This document shows positions 9,867 through 22,399 of a stretch of 64,000 nucleotides of DNA, one piece after another. The translations under genes and the position numbers were made by a program. The stretch lies in contig OX637393.1 of the NCBI GenBank assembly GCA_951799425.1, positions 18,185,744-18,249,743 on the forward strand, written 5' to 3'. The stretch is from Ilex aquifolium (Eukaryota; Streptophyta; Magnoliopsida; Aquifoliales; Aquifoliaceae). Numbering within the stretch: position 1 is the stretch's first letter; every line of letters starts with the position of its first letter. The notes under the pieces are model-generated. The model searched no databases. It saw only the letters and a program-made list of their open reading frames with translations, and was not told the DNA's origin.

Positions 9867-12800
9867 CAGTCCATCGTGTCGGGTGTCTGACTGACCCGAC
9901 CCTTTTTTGTGTCGGCAAGCGTAATCTCCGGAGTGATATCCGGAGATACTTTCTGGATCCATTAAAAAAATGGTCTCCACATTTTGGACAAAATTCTCCA
10001 CAAAGGGTTTTAATCTCTGACCATTGACGGTAAAAATGTTACCGTTTGATGGGTTCTCCACTTCCACTGCCCCATGTTCAAATACCTTTTTAACAATGTA
10101 TGGTCCAGTCCATCTTGATTTCAACTTACCAGGAAATAGGCGAAGTCTCGAATTGAAAAGTAGAACCTTTTGATCAGGTTCAAAAGATTTTCGCACTATG
10201 TTCTTGTCATGAAAAATTTTCATCCTGGTTTTTGCAATCTTAGCATTTTCATATGCTTCATTTCTCAATTCCTCCAATTCATTAATCTGAAGCTTCCGTG
10301 ACAGTCCAGCCTTGTCTAAGTCAAAATTCATTGCTTTAATAGCCCAGTATGCCCTATGTTCCAATTCCACAGGCAAGTGACATGGCTTTCCATAGACTAA
10401 TCGATAGGGAGACATGCCCAAAATTGTTTTAAAAGCAGTTCGGTATGCCCAGAGCGCATCAGTTAGTCTTAATGACCAATCTTTGCGATCTGGGTTCACC
10501 GTTTTTTCCAAAATTAATTTGATCTCCCGATTAGCTAACTCAGCTTGTCCACTGGTCTGTGGATGATAAGGGGTTGCAATTTTGTGAAAAATCAAGTATT
10601 TTTTCATTAAATTCCAGAAGGGACGATTGCAAAAATGAGCACCCCCATCACTTATAATGGATTTTGGAATTCCAAACCGAGATAAAATATTTTCTTTTAA
10701 AAACTTGATCACCGTTTGATGATCATTATTTCGGCATGGAATTGCTTCAACCCATTTGGATACATAGTCTACGGCTACTAAAATGTATAGATAGCCAAAG
10801 GAGGGGGGAAATGGTCCCATAAAATCGATACCCCAACAGTCAAAAATTTCGATCACCAAAATTGGGTTTAAGGGCATCATGTTTCTTTTTGAAATGTTTC
10901 CCAACCTTTGACATCTATCGCAAGTTACGCAAAAAGCATGGACATCTTTGAAAAGTGTGGGCCAGTAAAATCCACACTGCAAGATTTTTGCAGCGGTTTT
11001 TCGAGATGAAAAATGACCACCGCATGCTTCTGAATGACAAAATGTTATTACCTGTCTACTTTCCTGAGCGGGGATGCAACGTCTTATGATCTGATCCTTA
11101 CAGTACTTGAATACGTAGGGATCTTCCCAAAAGAAATTGCGGACCTCCCTCAGAAACTTCTTTTTGTCCATGGGAGTGAAAAATGGAGGAAGTGTTCCGG
11201 TAGCAAGGAAATTAGCAATATCAGCGTACCATGGGGTCTCATCAATCCTGAATAGTTGTTCATCAGGGAATTTTTCATTGATTGGCAGTCCATCCTCATG
11301 AAATTCATAAGTTAATCTTGACAGATGATCTGCCACCACATTTTCCACACCCTTTTTGTCCTTAATGACTAAATCAAATTCTTGGAGCAAAAGGATCCAT
11401 CTCAAGAGCCTTGGTTTGGCATCTTTTTTTGTAAGCAAAAATTTCAGTGCTGCATGGTCAGTAAATACAGTAACAGAAGAACCAACAAGATAAGATCGAA
11501 ATTTTTCCAATGCAAATACTACAGCAAGTAATTCCTTTTCAGTTGTTGAGTAATTCATTTGGGCATCATTTAAAGTTTTACTTGCATAGTAAATTACATG
11601 TGGCTTCTTATCTTTTCTTTGTCCCAAAACAGCACCTACAGCATAGTCACTAGCATCACACATCAATTCAAAGGGTAGAGTCCAGTCAGGAGGTTGCATT
11701 ATTGGGGCAGAAATTAACATGCCTTTGAGTTTGTCAAAGGATTTTTGGCACGCTTCATTCCAGTCAAAAATGACATCCTGACTCAAAAGATGACACATAG
11801 GTTTTGCTATGGTGCTGAAGTCTTTTATGAACCTTCTGTAGAATCCTGCATGACCTAAGAATGATCGAACATCCTTTACAACCCTAGGAGCAGGAAGATT
11901 CCTTATCAAATCAATTTTTGCTTTATCAACTTTCATGCCTTCAGACGACACAATGTGACCCAAGACAATGCCTTGATTCACCATGAAATGACATTTCTCC
12001 CAGTTAAGCACCAGATTTGCCTCTTTGCATCTCATCAAAACTTTTTCTAGGTTAGCTAGACACAAATCAAATGAGTCACCATATACCGAGAAATCATCCA
12101 TGAAGATTTCCAAAAATTTTTCGACCATGTCACTGAACAAGCTCAGCATACATCTTTGAAATGTTGCAGGAGCGTTACAAAGTCCGAATGGCATCCTTTT
12201 GAATGCAAAGGTGCCAAATGGACATGTGAATGTGGTCTTTTCTTGGTCATTCAGAGCTATCTCAATTTGATTGTATCCGGAATACCCATCCAGGAAACAG
12301 TAAAATTCATGGCCTGCTATTCTCTCGAGGACTTGGTCAAGGAAGGGAAGAGGAAAATGGTCTTTTCTAGTCACCAGATTGAGTTTTCGATAGTCAATGC
12401 ACATTCGCCATCCTGTGACGACTCGTGTTGGCACGAGTTCATTTGCATCATTTTTGACTACTGTGACTCCAGATTTCTTTGGTACAACTTGGGTTGGACT
12501 AACCCATTTGCTATCGGAGATAGGAAAAATTATCCCTGCATCCAGGAGTTTGAGCACTTCCAGTCTCACAACCTCTTTCATGTGAGGATTCAATCGTCGC
12601 TGCATTTGACGAGAGGGTTTTGAGTCCTCTTCAAGGTATATGGCATGATTACAAATTAACGGGCTTATACCTTTCAAATCAGCGATGGTCCACCCAATGG
12701 TGCTTTTATGACTTTTAAGAACTTCAATTAATTGAGCTTCTTGCAAGTCTGTGATTTTTGAAGAAATTACCACTGGGTAAGATTTATCCTCACCTAAAAA

Positions 12801-15458
12801 TGCATACTTGAGATCAGATGGGAGCGGTTTCAGTTCAGGCTTTGGTGGCCTGTCACTTGAAGATAGTGGTTTTGTACCACTTGATGAAATTTCTTCAAAT
12901 TTAGGAGCCCATGTCCCCACATTGAAGGTAGGACACTCAATGGAGTTTTGTTCCAGAGAGTCAGATGAGTCAGATTTTGACAAAGTTGATTCACTAAGAT
13001 CCTCACAGAATGAGTCATTCAGATGTGCTTGTATCAATGACTCAATGGAATTTATTTCTCCTACCTCCTCGTACTCTCTTGGGTGTTTTGCAATGTCAAA
13101 GACGTTCATTTCGAGAGTCATATCCCCAAAAGTCAATTTCATAATACCATTCCTGCAATTGATTAGTGCATTGGAGGTTGCTAGAAAAGGTCGACCAAGA
13201 ATGACAGGAATTGGAGTTTCTGAATGAACTTCTGGATGAGTATCTAGAACAATGAAGTCTACAGGGAAGACAAAATTATCCACTTGGACAAGTACATCTT
13301 CAACAATACCCCTAGGAATTTTTACAGATCTATCTGCCAATTGGAGTGTGGTGCAAGTGGGTTTCAGTTCACCTAAACCCAACTGCTGGTAGACAGAGAA
13401 AGGAAGCAAGTTGACACTAGCTCCAAGGTCTAACAATGCTTGCTCAATTTTGAAATTTCCAATGACACATGACACAGTGGGACACCCTGGATCTTCGCAC
13501 TTTGAAGGGATTTTGTGTTGAAGTAGGGCACTGGCTTGCTCTGTGAGGAAGGCTCTTTTTTGAACATTTTGGCTTCTTTTGACTGTGCACAAGTCTTTTA
13601 GAAACTTGGCATAAGCTGGAACCTGTTGGATTGCATCCAGAAGTGGGATGTTGATTTTTACTTGCTTGAAAAGCTCGTAAATTTCAGACTGATTGTTTGC
13701 TTTCTGTATGCTCTTGAGTCTATGAGGGAAAGGAGCAGGAATAGAACACGAGGGTTCTTCTTCCCTTGATGGCTCTGGTTCTTGTTCAATCATGGGATCA
13801 CAGTCATTTTTTTTTTCAAGTTCTGGCTCACTTAATGGGTTGGCTGGAATTGAGACTGGTTTTGGGTCTGGAATCAGCATGTTTCTGATGGACTTGTCAA
13901 TCTTTTTGCCACTTCTCAATGTGGTGACAGTTTTGGCTTGGTCTTGTGGAGTTTCCATAGTTGATGGATTTCCCACCTGAAATTGGCCTTGTGGAGGCTT
14001 TGGTTGGGCAGGAAATTTTCCTTTCTCATGTGTGCTCATGGACTGGGTCAGCTTTTGAATGTGGCCTTTGAGATCCTCAAAAGATTGTGTGGTCTGGGCC
14101 TTGAAATCAATAAAAGCCTGAGTAGAACTATTGTTATAGCTCATTTGGGTTTGCATGAATTGATTCAATGTATCTTCAAGGCTCCTTTTGTGTGGTGGTT
14201 GATATGGAGGATATTGTGGAGGTACTTGAGGTGGATGTGGTGGCCCTTGTTGATGAGGATATTGTGGAGGTCCTTGAGGTGGTTGTTGTGGACCTTGTTG
14301 CTGATTCATGGGGGTTGGTTGTGTGTTTCTCCAACTGAAATTTGGGTGGTTCCGCCACCCTGGATTGTATGTTTCAGAGTATGGGTTGGAGTAAGGCTTG
14401 TTGAAATTGGAAATGGCATTTGTTTGTTCCAACAAAACTTCTTTGAATGCCGGAATGGTCGGGCATTCCCCAGTAGGATGCCCTGTTAGTGCACAAATCC
14501 CACACACTTGTTCTGTGGGAGGGACAACATCAACTTGATGGACCTTTTTCATCTCTAAAGCTTCAAGCTTTCGAGACAAAGTGGACATTTTTGCTCTAAG
14601 ATCATCATCTTCTCTCAAGACATACTTACCCCCTTGGAAAGTAGGTGGTTTGGCTTCTACAGTGGTAGGAGAGGCTGAGTCCCACATTTGAGAACTGTCA
14701 GATATGGTATCAAAAAAATTGAATGCCTCCTCCGGACTTTTTCCCATGAACTCTCCTTGAGCCATCATTTCGACAAACTGTCGTAACCTAGTGGGCAAGG
14801 AATCATAGAAAAAACCTGCCAAAGTCCAATTTTCAAAAGCATGGTGTGGACAAGATTGGAGAAGATCTTTGAATCTCTCCCAGCTTTGATAAAAAGTTTC
14901 CCCTTCTTTGACCGAAAAATTCATGATTTGTCTTTTGAGTGTATTAGTGCGGTGCAGAGGAAAGAATTTTCTGAAAAATTCATTCTGTAGAGCCTGCCAA
15001 TTAGGGATTGAAAGAGATTTTAAAGAATGTAACCATTGTTTGGCTTTATCCCTCAAAGAGAAAGAAAACAATTTCATTTTTGTCAATTCAGAATTGTCTT
15101 GAAATGTTCCACACACTTCTTCGAAGTCTTTGATATGCAGATACGGATTTTCTGCATCCAATCCATGAAACACGGGCAATAACTGCACTGTCCCCGGCTT
15201 TACAGTAAAGAGGGGAGCATTTTCAGGAAAAATAAAACAAGAGGGGACACTATTCCTTGTGGGATGTAAGTAATCCCGCAATGTTCGAATGTTGGGTACT
15301 TCCCCCTCTCTCACATGATCTTCACCCTGCCTGTCAATATTTGCCATATTGAAGTTACAAGAATCGGCTTCTGATTTGGGTGAAGGTGGTTCAAGTTGAT
15401 TTACAGACCCAGAAGATTCAGCAGGCAAATTTTGAAAGAGGCGATTGGTGTCAGTCAT
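9858..15458 (-). CDS. gag-pol: Gag-Pol polyprotein of TE-C (Athila-type)
   Basis: One open frame of 1866 aa, no stops or frameshifts. Gag core about 60-260; zinc knuckle C319-C322-H327-C332 (CX2CX4HX4C); Pro/Gln-rich linker 385-425. Aspartic protease DLGAS with D677 and ILGRPFLA at 753-760. Reverse transcriptase 960-1200 with D1057 and FMDD at 1119-1122. RNase H with D1268, E1307 or E1309, and D1334. Integrase zinc domain H1475, H1482, C1513, C1516, and catalytic D1545, D1604, E1640 (35 residues between the last two). The C-terminal integrase segment extends to about 1825. All catalytic residues are present, so it may be functional. The start lies 97 bp from the PBS. There is a single RNase H domain, no chromodomain, and the PBS is Asp, which fits Athila rather than Tat/Ogre or chromoviruses. 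Confidence 0.95.
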   Translation of the reverse strand: MTDTNRLFQNLPAESSGSVNQLEPPSPKSEADSCNFNMANIDRQGEDHVREGEVPNIRTLRDYLHPTRNSVPSCFIFPENAPLFTVKPGTVQLLPVFHGLDAENPYLHIKDFEEVCGTFQDNSELTKMKLFSFSLRDKAKQWLHSLKSLSIPNWQALQNEFFRKFFPLHRTNTLKRQIMNFSVKEGETFYQSWERFKDLLQSCPHHAFENWTLAGFFYDSLPTRLRQFVEMMAQGEFMGKSPEEAFNFFDTISDSSQMWDSASPTTVEAKPPTFQGGKYVLREDDDLRAKMSTLSRKLEALEMKKVHQVDVVPPTEQVCGICALTGHPTGECPTIPAFKEVLLEQTNAISNFNKPYSNPYSETYNPGWRNHPNFSWRNTQPTPMNQQQGPQQPPQGPPQYPHQQGPPHPPQVPPQYPPYQPPHKRSLEDTLNQFMQTQMSYNNSSTQAFIDFKAQTTQSFEDLKGHIQKLTQSMSTHEKGKFPAQPKPPQGQFQVGNPSTMETPQDQAKTVTTLRSGKKIDKSIRNMLIPDPKPVSIPANPLSEPELEKKNDCDPMIEQEPEPSREEEPSCSIPAPFPHRLKSIQKANNQSEIYELFKQVKINIPLLDAIQQVPAYAKFLKDLCTVKRSQNVQKRAFLTEQASALLQHKIPSKCEDPGCPTVSCVIGNFKIEQALLDLGASVNLLPFSVYQQLGLGELKPTCTTLQLADRSVKIPRGIVEDVLVQVDNFVFPVDFIVLDTHPEVHSETPIPVILGRPFLATSNALINCRNGIMKLTFGDMTLEMNVFDIAKHPREYEEVGEINSIESLIQAHLNDSFCEDLSESTLSKSDSSDSLEQNSIECPTFNVGTWAPKFEEISSSGTKPLSSSDRPPKPELKPLPSDLKYAFLGEDKSYPVVISSKITDLQEAQLIEVLKSHKSTIGWTIADLKGISPLICNHAIYLEEDSKPSRQMQRRLNPHMKEVVRLEVLKLLDAGIIFPISDSKWVSPTQVVPKKSGVTVVKNDANELVPTRVVTGWRMCIDYRKLNLVTRKDHFPLPFLDQVLERIAGHEFYCFLDGYSGYNQIEIALNDQEKTTFTCPFGTFAFKRMPFGLCNAPATFQRCMLSLFSDMVEKFLEIFMDDFSVYGDSFDLCLANLEKVLMRCKEANLVLNWEKCHFMVNQGIVLGHIVSSEGMKVDKAKIDLIRNLPAPRVVKDVRSFLGHAGFYRRFIKDFSTIAKPMCHLLSQDVIFDWNEACQKSFDKLKGMLISAPIMQPPDWTLPFELMCDASDYAVGAVLGQRKDKKPHVIYYASKTLNDAQMNYSTTEKELLAVVFALEKFRSYLVGSSVTVFTDHAALKFLLTKKDAKPRLLRWILLLQEFDLVIKDKKGVENVVADHLSRLTYEFHEDGLPINEKFPDEQLFRIDETPWYADIANFLATGTLPPFFTPMDKKKFLREVRNFFWEDPYVFKYCKDQIIRRCIPAQESRQVITFCHSEACGGHFSSRKTAAKILQCGFYWPTLFKDVHAFCVTCDRCQRLGNISKRNMMPLNPILVIEIFDCWGIDFMGPFPPSFGYLYILVAVDYVSKWVEAIPCRNNDHQTVIKFLKENILSRFGIPKSIISDGGAHFCNRPFWNLMKKYLIFHKIATPYHPQTSGQAELANREIKLILEKTVNPDRKDWSLRLTDALWAYRTAFKTILGMSPYRLVYGKPCHLPVELEHRAYWAIKAMNFDLDKAGLSRKLQINELEELRNEAYENAKIAKTRMKIFHDKNIVRKSFEPDQKVLLFNSRLRLFPGKLKSRWTGPYIVKKVFEHGAVEVENPSNGNIFTVNGQRLKPFVENFVQNVETIFLMDPESISGYHSGDYACRHKKGSGQSDTRHDGLPL

Positions 15459-15554
15459 AAAACAAAATTATTCACAATAAGGCAAAAATATAAACAAAAA
15501 GAGAGGTTTTTTTTTTTTTTTTCACCTTTTTCTAAAAAGAGCACCTTTTATGGT

Positions 15555-15572
15555 TCCCCGGCAACGGCGCCA
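15555..15572 (-). other. TE-C primer-binding site (tRNA-Asp)
   Basis: On the minus strand TGGCGCCGTTGCCGGGGA, 18 nt perfectly complementary to the 3' end of plant tRNA-Asp(GTC), six bases inside the 5' LTR. It primes minus-strand cDNA. Confidence 0.9.
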
Positions 15573-15578
15573 AGAACT

Positions 15579-17366
15579 TGACTTGATCCGAAATGTGTAC
15601 ACCCAAGTGCAGGCGGTCAAGTTGTAGTAATAATCTGGTTTGAGTCCAGAGTCGAATCCTCAGGGAACTATGGTTGGTGTTCTTTGAAGTAAATAGTGAG
15701 AAAGACTTGTAACTGGAAATATTATGATTTTGAAGTTGTGGGAAGTTTTGGATAGAATGTAAAATTCTTTCCAATGGGTATTTTTCTAGACAAAATATAA
15801 GATGATTAAATGTAACAAACACTCTTTGGTTCGGGAATCAGAATATGTAGTTGATTATCCGGTGCATTATGTTTATGCTTTATAACTCAATTAACTCCCG
15901 TGTCAACGGCAAATTAATCGGAAGATAGGAATGAAGTGCAATAATGGTGGACATTGAAATTTTATCATGAAGAGTTAGTTAGGGTACTTGCCTTGAATCA
16001 ATGGATCTTTCCATGTAGGAGTCATCCATTTATCATAGAAAGATCCGTTGATTATACAAAGTACCTTTACTTTGCTAGGTGCATTCAATCACCCAAAAAT
16101 CAAGTGGAGTATAGAACATTTAAGCATAAAGGTGATACACAAACATAATGTCCGGATTAATCTTTTACATATCTATCATCCCTTCCCAAAGAGTGAATGA
16201 GGACTACTCACCCTTCATAACTATGGTAAAGCTAGAATGATGAATAGTACTCATCCCCAAAAGGTGTTACAAAGTAAAATACTCTAAAGTAAAATATCTA
16301 AACAAGGAGTCGTTCTTCGACAAAGAACAAGTGAATCACGTTCCACCCTTCACGGCTTTGGTAAAGCTCTAGAAAAGTGGAAGAGTTTCACTCCTCTAAG
16401 GGGAAGAAGGAAGCTCCAACAATGGAAGTAAAAGAAAACAATACTTAAATTAAAAGAAAGCAATAAATACTTGGTGTTTAATTCACAACCAAGAGATAAA
16501 AATACATAAAAGAAAACAATAACTACTTGGTGTTTAATTCACAACCAAGAAATAAAAATACATAAAAGAAAATAATAAAAGCTATAAAGAAATGACAATT
16601 AGAAGAGGAGGCTCAGCCTTCCATTATATTTATACAAGCAAGAAAATAATAAAAGCTATAAAGAAATGACAATTAGAAGAGGAGGCTCAGCCTTCCATTA
16701 TATTTATACAAGCAAGAAAATAATAAAAGCTATAAAGAAATGACAATTAGAAGAGGAGGCTCAGCCTTCCATTATATTTATACAAGCAAGTAAATATAAA
16801 AGCTATAAAGAAATGACAATTAGAAGAAAGAACTCTTACCATAAGAACATAAGCATAAAATCTTCAATACATGAATTGAAATGGAAGCTACAAAAGATGA
16901 AAGAAAATTTGCTCTCTAAAAACTCTTCTAAAATCTCTCCTAACTCTTAGTTCCTCTCTTGGTTTTTCCACCAATTCCACCCTCAGATCTCTCCTTGAAA
17001 TGCAGAAGGAGCAGCCTATTTATAGGCGTAGGAAGGCTGGGCAAGTGGGCAAGTGGGCAAGTGGGCAAGTGGAGAATGAACGGTGGTGTTGCTGAATGCT
17101 GATTTTTCAAATGCTTTTATTACACTTTGTCCTGCTTTTATTACACTTTGTCCTGCTTTTATTACACTTTGTCCTTCATTCTTTGCATTCTCCTGACATT
17201 GCTCCCTTGGTCTTGCGTTAATTCGGCATTTGTCCCTCAGATGTACTTCTTGGATGCCTTTGGACTTTCCTTCACTTTAGAACCTAAAATATCATCATTT
17301 AAACTCCATCAAAGTATAATTAGTCCAAAAAGAGTGTAACAATATGCTACTTTTAAGTGCTAATCA
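15579..17366 (-). repeat. TE-C 5' LTR
   Basis: 1788-bp partner of 2993-4780, with the TSD TAATC at 17367-17371. TATA at about 17016-17026 on the minus strand. It should drive the genomic RNA. Confidence 0.95.
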
Positions 17367-17371
17367 TAATC

Positions 17372-18194
17372 CTTCCTTCTTACACTCTAATCTCTTTTAT
17401 TCAAGTTGTAATCATGCCTAGATAAGTTTTTTTATATTTTCATTTCTACATTTGGGTATTTCCTCTTCAAGCTTTGTATTTTTGGTATGAGTGACTTTGC
17501 CCTTGTAGTTTAAACCTTTTCTTGCATCAATACAAGTTTCATATTTCATTTCACTACCATGTTTCTTTACATTATGTTTGTTCTTGCCTTTACTATGAGT
17601 AGCTAAAATTTCAGTTGGCTAATACAAAGGGAATTTTATCTTGGGTATGTGAAATCGACTCTCTTTCATTCTTCTTCGTAATGTAAAGTGTTTGATTTGA
17701 CTAGATTGAGTGCGGACGTGGTTGTGCGCTCTATGCTTTTGTCCAATACAACCACATTAGTCTCTCACTTCCTACGAATCAATCAAACATCGAGAAGCCA
17801 TTGGTTGAATGAAATGAGTCGATTTGGCATTCCCATTGGAATGACCTATATGGATTAGCCAACCTTACTTTCTTGCATATTTTACAAATCATAACTCACC
17901 AAACTTCAAATCACAAAGATTTTCATATTTTTACTTTGCACAAATCACGCTTCACAACACCGACCTTTCCTTCAAGAGGAAATGACCTTGGAATACCCAT
18001 TCCAAGTAAAACACGACATTGCAAGTCTACCTACACTTGGGGACCACTTTTGCACACACACATGTTTTTGTTCATCCACATGATTTTCTCCATTTCTTGC
18101 ATTGAACCCGATGGAGAGTGACACTCACCAATTTCTATAAGCCATATACACATAATTTGGGTTCGAGTTGGAGGTCAGGGAAAACCATCAAGCA
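17372..18194 (+). mobile_element. TE-B 5' LTR, right part
   Basis: Continues the LTR interrupted at 2992. It is similar to 19630-20208, which lacks two internal blocks present here. It ends CAAGCA directly before the PBS. Confidence 0.8.
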
Positions 18195-18198
18195 TTTT

Positions 18199-18216
18199 TG
18201 GCGCCATTGCCGGGGA
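18199..18216 (+). other. TE-B primer-binding site (tRNA-Asp)
   Basis: TGGCGCCATTGCCGGGGA, one mismatch from a perfect tRNA-Asp complement, four bases after the LTR. Confidence 0.85.
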
Positions 18217-18352
18217 AGGCTAAGCGTCGAATTTGAATGTGATTTGGGGACAACGGAGGTAAGTCCCGTGATTCTCATCATGGGCCGAGGTACATTCCTA
18301 CTTTATACATATTTGTGTATAATATTTTTTTAATTGTAAGTAGTGTTTTCGT

Positions 18353-19355
18353 GTGTGGGGACGTGATAATGAAAATAGACTAGTGAGACGTGCCCCAGGA
18401 CAAAAAATGAATAAAGACCAAGACCCAACCGAGGATGCCGGAGACAATTTTGGGGATGATGGTGGTGCCAACAATCCAAGGGGCGGGGGAGTGCAAAACC
18501 CTCGAGTGCCAAACCCCCGATGCAATTCCCCCACCCCCCCCCCCCCCCCCGGAGAAATGAAGGAAATAATCTCCCTATAGATCCTCCGGTGAGATCAATG
18601 ATAGATTATCTCCAACCTACTCGAAGCACCACCCCCTAATGCATAATTCTACCCGTGCAAGCTCATGGCTTCCTAGTTAAACCGGGCATGTTACAATTAT
18701 TTCCTCAATTCCATGGAGTGGAACGAGAAAATCCTTACCTACACATTAAGAAATTTGAGGAAATAGTTGGAATATTCATTACAAATCATGTCATGGAAGA
18801 CATGGCACACATGAAATTATTTCCCTTCTCCCTCAAGGACAAAGCAAAAACTTAGTTGAACTCGTTGAAACCCTGCTTGATAAGTTCTTGGGCACAAATT
18901 TTATCCGAATTTTTAAATAAATTTTTTCTGGTACCCAAGACAACTGCTCTTAAGAAACAAATTCAAAACTTTTCAGAAAAATCAAATGAGCAGTTCTATT
19001 AGTGTTAGGATAGATACAAGGACTTGTTAAACTCCATTCCACATCATGGATTCGAACCATGACAATTGGTGAGTTTCTTCTATGAAGGAATTACACCGGA
19101 CCATCGACAATTTATCGACATGATGTGAAACGGAGATTTTCTAAGTAAGGATCCCGATGAGGCTCTCGAGTACTTTAACACATTGGTGGAAAATGCCCAA
19201 TCTTGGGATATCACAGATCCAACCGATGTGCCAAGGTCCTCTCCGGGTAGTCAACCAAGTGGAGGGGGGATGTATAACTTGCGTGACCAAGAAGACTTGC
19301 TAGCTAGAATAACAAAATTGTCCCGTAAGGTGGAGATTCTAGAGGGGAATAAGTG
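18353..19355 (+). pseudogene. gag: TE-B gag remnant
   Basis: Reading across stops and frame changes gives recognisable Athila-type gag: a DYLQPTRS-like segment, then FLVKPGMLQLFPQFHGVE and [12 protein letters not shown] (18655-18855), and later LVENAQSWDITDPTD and LLARITKLSRKVEILEG (19183-19355). Several in-frame stops (for example after KDKAKT) and a C-tract near 18532-18550 break it. It ends about 20 bp before LTR homology, with protease and all of pol missing. Non-functional. Confidence 0.8.
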
Positions 19356-19377
19356 GCATGAGGGATCAAAGCATGGT

Positions 19378-20208
19378 AGGACCATGCTTGGACTGAAATT
19401 GCTTATTGAAGTGGACAACCTCTCTCCAATCATTCTAGTTCAGTTCACACATACTAAGGGAGAGAGGATGGACAAAATTGGAGAGTTTTTACACCATTAT
19501 TCAGATTTCATATGCTTTTAGAGAGAGAAGCTCCAAGGTTGAAGATGAAGTTTTGGAGAGAGAAGTTGGGTTTTTGCATTATTCTTCACCATTTTCATTG
19601 TAGTAAGCTTTATTTTACTTGTAATCCTTCCTTCTTACATTCTAATCTCTTTTATTCAAGTTGTAATCAAGCCTAGATAAGTGTTTTTGTATTTTCATTT
19701 CTACATTTGGGTATTTCCTCTTCAAACTTTGTATTTTGGGTATGAATGACTTTGCTCTTGTAGTTTAAACTTTTTCTTGCATCAACACAAGTTTCATGTT
19801 TCATTGCACTACGATGATTCTTTACATAGTGTTTGGTTTGACTAGGTTGAGTGCGGACATGGTTGGGGCTCTTGATACACCGTAAACTTTTCATGGGGTA
19901 TGCTTTTGTCTAATACAACCACATTAGTCTTTCACTTTCAACGAATCAATCAAACACCGAGACACCATTGGTTGAATGAAATGAGTCGATTTGGCATTCC
20001 CACTAGAATACCCATTCCTAGTTAAAACACGACATTGCAAGTCTCTCTACTCTTGGAGAGCACTTCTGCACACACACATTTTTGTTCATCCACACAATTT
20101 TTCCCATTGCTTGCATTGAACCCGAGGGAGAGTGACACTCACTAATTTCTATAAGCCATATACACATTATTAGAGTTCGATCTGGAGGTTGAGGAAAACC
20201 ATCAAGCA
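19378..20208 (+). mobile_element. TE-B 3' LTR, 5'-truncated
   Basis: Homologous to 2744-2992 plus 17372-18194 but with internal deletions, including about 120 bp equivalent to 17590-17690. The first ~480 bp of the LTR, including the palindrome array, are absent, so gag is fused to mid-LTR. It ends CAAGCA, then GGAGT. Confidence 0.75.
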
Positions 20209-20233
20209 GGAGTCATAGCCTGGTATTAGAGCC
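20209..20233 (+). other. End of TE-A LTR and its tRNA-Met type PBS
   Basis: After the TSD copy GGAGT the TE-A LTR ends in CA at 20214-20215, then TAGCC, then TGGTATTAGAGCC (20221-20233), one mismatch from the initiator-tRNA-Met PBS of many plant gypsy elements. This reconnects the window's first 2.26 kb with the gag that follows. Confidence 0.75.
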
Positions 20234-20550
20234 TAGGTTCTCAATTTACTTAGGGATTCCGAGGCATAGGTCTAGTCCATTGCATGTTAAATGTGCTAAA
20301 TGCTACATGTTATGTGTTATGTGAATTTTATGCATGATCTTTTGTGTATGGAAATGAAGCTCAAGGGTTAGAAAACAAAACTTTGGGGGTCCAAAAAGAA
20401 AGAATGGGAAGGTTCATGGTATGGGTGTCTACTAGTGGGTGGCAGACATCTACTAGTCAGACAAGGAGAGAAAATTCTCAATGTTTTGACTTTGATCCCT
20501 AACTTCGGGGTACTAAGTTAGTGCTCTACTACTATCTTAGGTGTTTGTAG
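20234..20550 (+). other. TE-A leader with two TCTACTAGT motifs
   Basis: Non-coding leader between PBS and gag. TCTACTAGT occurs at 20428-20436 and 20449-20457, short ACTAGT palindromes reminiscent of the arrays in the LTRs. Confidence 0.5.
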
Positions 20551-22238
20551 ATGGCAAATAGAGGAAGAGGACACCAGAACGGTTGAGGGGGTGGGCAGAA
20601 CAATAATCAATTGTCGTCGGCCTTTGACCAACAAGCCTTCATGGAGGCTATAGGAACTATGGCGGCAACCTTTGCACAAGCTAGCACTAACGTGGGCCAA
20701 GGGGGTCGAGTAACCTCCAAAAGTTTAAGGCGCACAAGCCACATACTTTCATGGGAGGGACGGATCCGATGGTGGCCGACCATTCGTTCCAACAAGTTGA
20801 TAAGATCTTAGAGGCTATAGAGATTACGTCTGATACCACTAAAATAAGGTTAGCTGCGTTCCAACTTAAGGGAGAGGGCCATCTATGGTGGGATTGGGCT
20901 AAGGCCTTAAAGAATCTATAGGCAATGACATGGGGAGAGTTCCGGGAGCTCTTCATGGGCAAGTATTTCCCGTTAGACGTTCGACAAGTGAAAGCCCCAT
21001 AATTATTGGATTTAAAGCAAGGGAACATGATAGTAATGGAATATGTGACTAAGTTCACTAAGTTAGCCTGTTTACCAATGACTATGCAGCCACAAAATTG
21101 GCTAGAGTGAGGAGGCTCGAGGATGGGTTGAAGTTGTCCATCCGGAGAAAGATTGTGGGCCACCACATGCAAGACTTGGACTCAATGATCGAGACGGCCA
21201 TGGTCATTGGTAGAGAGGTGGAATACGCCAAGAGCATCTGGGAAGCGGGTGCTAAGGATAAGAAGAAGAAGGGTCAATCCTCTTCTTCTAGTTCGGGGAA
21301 GAAGTAAAAAGACTCTATCCCTCAAGAGTATCAAGGACAGGGCTGCGGCTATCAAGGCCAAGGCCAAGGTTAATACTCCCAAGGAGGGGGCCAAGGTTAA
21401 TACTCCCAAGGAGGGAGAAATTTCAGGGCCACCTATCAGGAAGGCCAGAGGACTTGTTTCATATGCCACCAACTGGGACACATGAAGCAGGATTGTCCTC
21501 AGAGGCAAGGATCTCAAAGCTACGGAGCATCTCAGTCCCAGTCATACGTGGGGCATCCACAGACTATTTTTCATGCCTCCCTACCCTACCATTGGCTAAG
21601 GAAGCCAGTTCCAATTTCAGGGTGCTATACAGGCCCCTATCTCTTCACAAGCAGAGACTCCGCAATCAGGCCAGATGGGCCAGGATTTGGGTCAAGATCG
21701 AGGATAGGGCTTACAGGCCGGGACTTCAGAGACCTAGGGGCGATTTAGGGTACATTTTTACTCTCTTGCTTATGGGCAAGGTATTATTTGATTTTGGTGC
21801 ATTGCATTCATTTATTTCTCCATCATGTGTAAAGGACTTGGCTTAGAGGGTAAGACCTTGTATAAGCCATTACATGTGAGTTCTCCCCTAAGAGCTAGGG
21901 TTCGCATTGATCAGATATGTCGAGAGTGTGAGCTAGAGATCTTGGGGATTCTACTTACTGTGGACCTTAGGGTTATGGAAAAATTGGAGTTTGATGTCAT
22001 CCTTGGGATGGATTGGTTGGCAGCACACCGAGGTGTCTTCTATTGTGATCGGAGGAGGGTCACTGCATATACACCAGAGGCTGTTTGGTTCAAGTTTCAG
22101 GGGAAAAACACGATGCTTTACCCCAAGTCATGTATGACTCTCATTGGCACAGATAGTTAATGGGTTGGCTTGCGAGCCTTATGCTTGAGGACGAGACGAG
22201 ACAAGAGTTGGGTCTTAGCTCAGGTAGTTTGTGAGTAT
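20551..22238 (+). pseudogene. gag-pol: TE-A gag-protease remnant
   Basis: MANRGRGHQNG at 20551 starts a gag broken by stops and frameshifts. Visible parts: a retrotransposon-gag domain (KLKGEGHLWWDWAK-like segment about 20865-20910, then WGEFRELFMGKYFP), a zinc knuckle CFICHQLGHMKQDC at 21455-21496 (CX2CX4HX4C), protease DFGALHSF near 21790 (usually D-S/T-G) and VILGMDWLAAH near 22000. The frame stops at the VCEY that precedes reverse transcriptase, exactly where the TE-D LTR begins (22239). RT, RNase H, integrase and any chromodomain are not found elsewhere in the window. Confidence 0.8.
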
Positions 22239-22371
22239 TGCTTGATTTATTCTGTCGCTCCTAATCTCCGAACATCATCCCGTAGTAAGTGTATGGTTTA
22301 TAAGGATAGGGGAATGTCGCTCTCCCTCGGAATGATGCAAGAAATGGGGTAACAAAATAGTGGGAATGAAA

Positions 22372-22399
22372 TGTGTGTGTGTGTGTGTGTGTGTGTGTG
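22372..22399. repeat. (TG)14 microsatellite
   Basis: Fourteen TG units inside the TE-D left LTR; the right LTR has a shorter CA run at about 28536-28550. Confidence 0.95.

Larger units (their letters stand above)
2993..17366 (-). mobile_element. TE-C, full-length recent Athila-type retrotransposon
   Basis: A 14,374-bp element on the minus strand with two 1788-bp direct LTRs (2993-4780 and 15579-17366) starting TGACTTG and ending CTAATCA on the + strand. The 5-bp TSD TAATC lies at 2988-2992 and 17367-17371. Order in the element sense: 5' LTR, tRNA-Asp PBS, gag-pol (open, 1866 codons), internal polypurine tract with stem-loop, zinc-knuckle ORF a, zinc-knuckle ORF b, 3' polypurine tract, 3' LTR. 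LTR segments compared are identical and the offset is a constant 12,586 bp, so the insertion is recent. It splits the TE-B LTR; the empty site can be read at 19612-19640. Confidence 0.95.
2261..20208 (+). mobile_element. TE-B, gag-only Athila-type element, interrupted by TE-C
   Basis: LTRs: 2261-2992 plus 17372-18194 (5'), and 19378-20208 (3', 5'-truncated). The start is TGATGAG, the form also seen in TE-G, and the end is CAAGCA. The flanks are GGCGT before 2261 and GGAGT at 20209-20213, a plausible 5-bp TSD with one change. The interior has a tRNA-Asp PBS at 18199 and a broken gag running directly into the 3' LTR; no pol is present. It is inserted in the TE-A 5' LTR and itself carries TE-C. 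It is old, with many stops and LTR indels. Confidence 0.75.

Noticed and set aside
12156..12623. 155-aa plus-strand frame
   Set aside because: Lies antisense to the reverse transcriptase of TE-C, with no recognisable domain; a shadow of the coding strand.
13983..14489. 168-aa Trp/Leu-rich plus-strand frame
   Set aside because: Antisense to the Pro/Gln-rich gag linker of TE-C; the composition follows from that.
15555..15572. tRNA-Asp gene fragment
   Set aside because: An 18-nt match only to the tRNA 3' end at the expected PBS position; there is no tRNA body.
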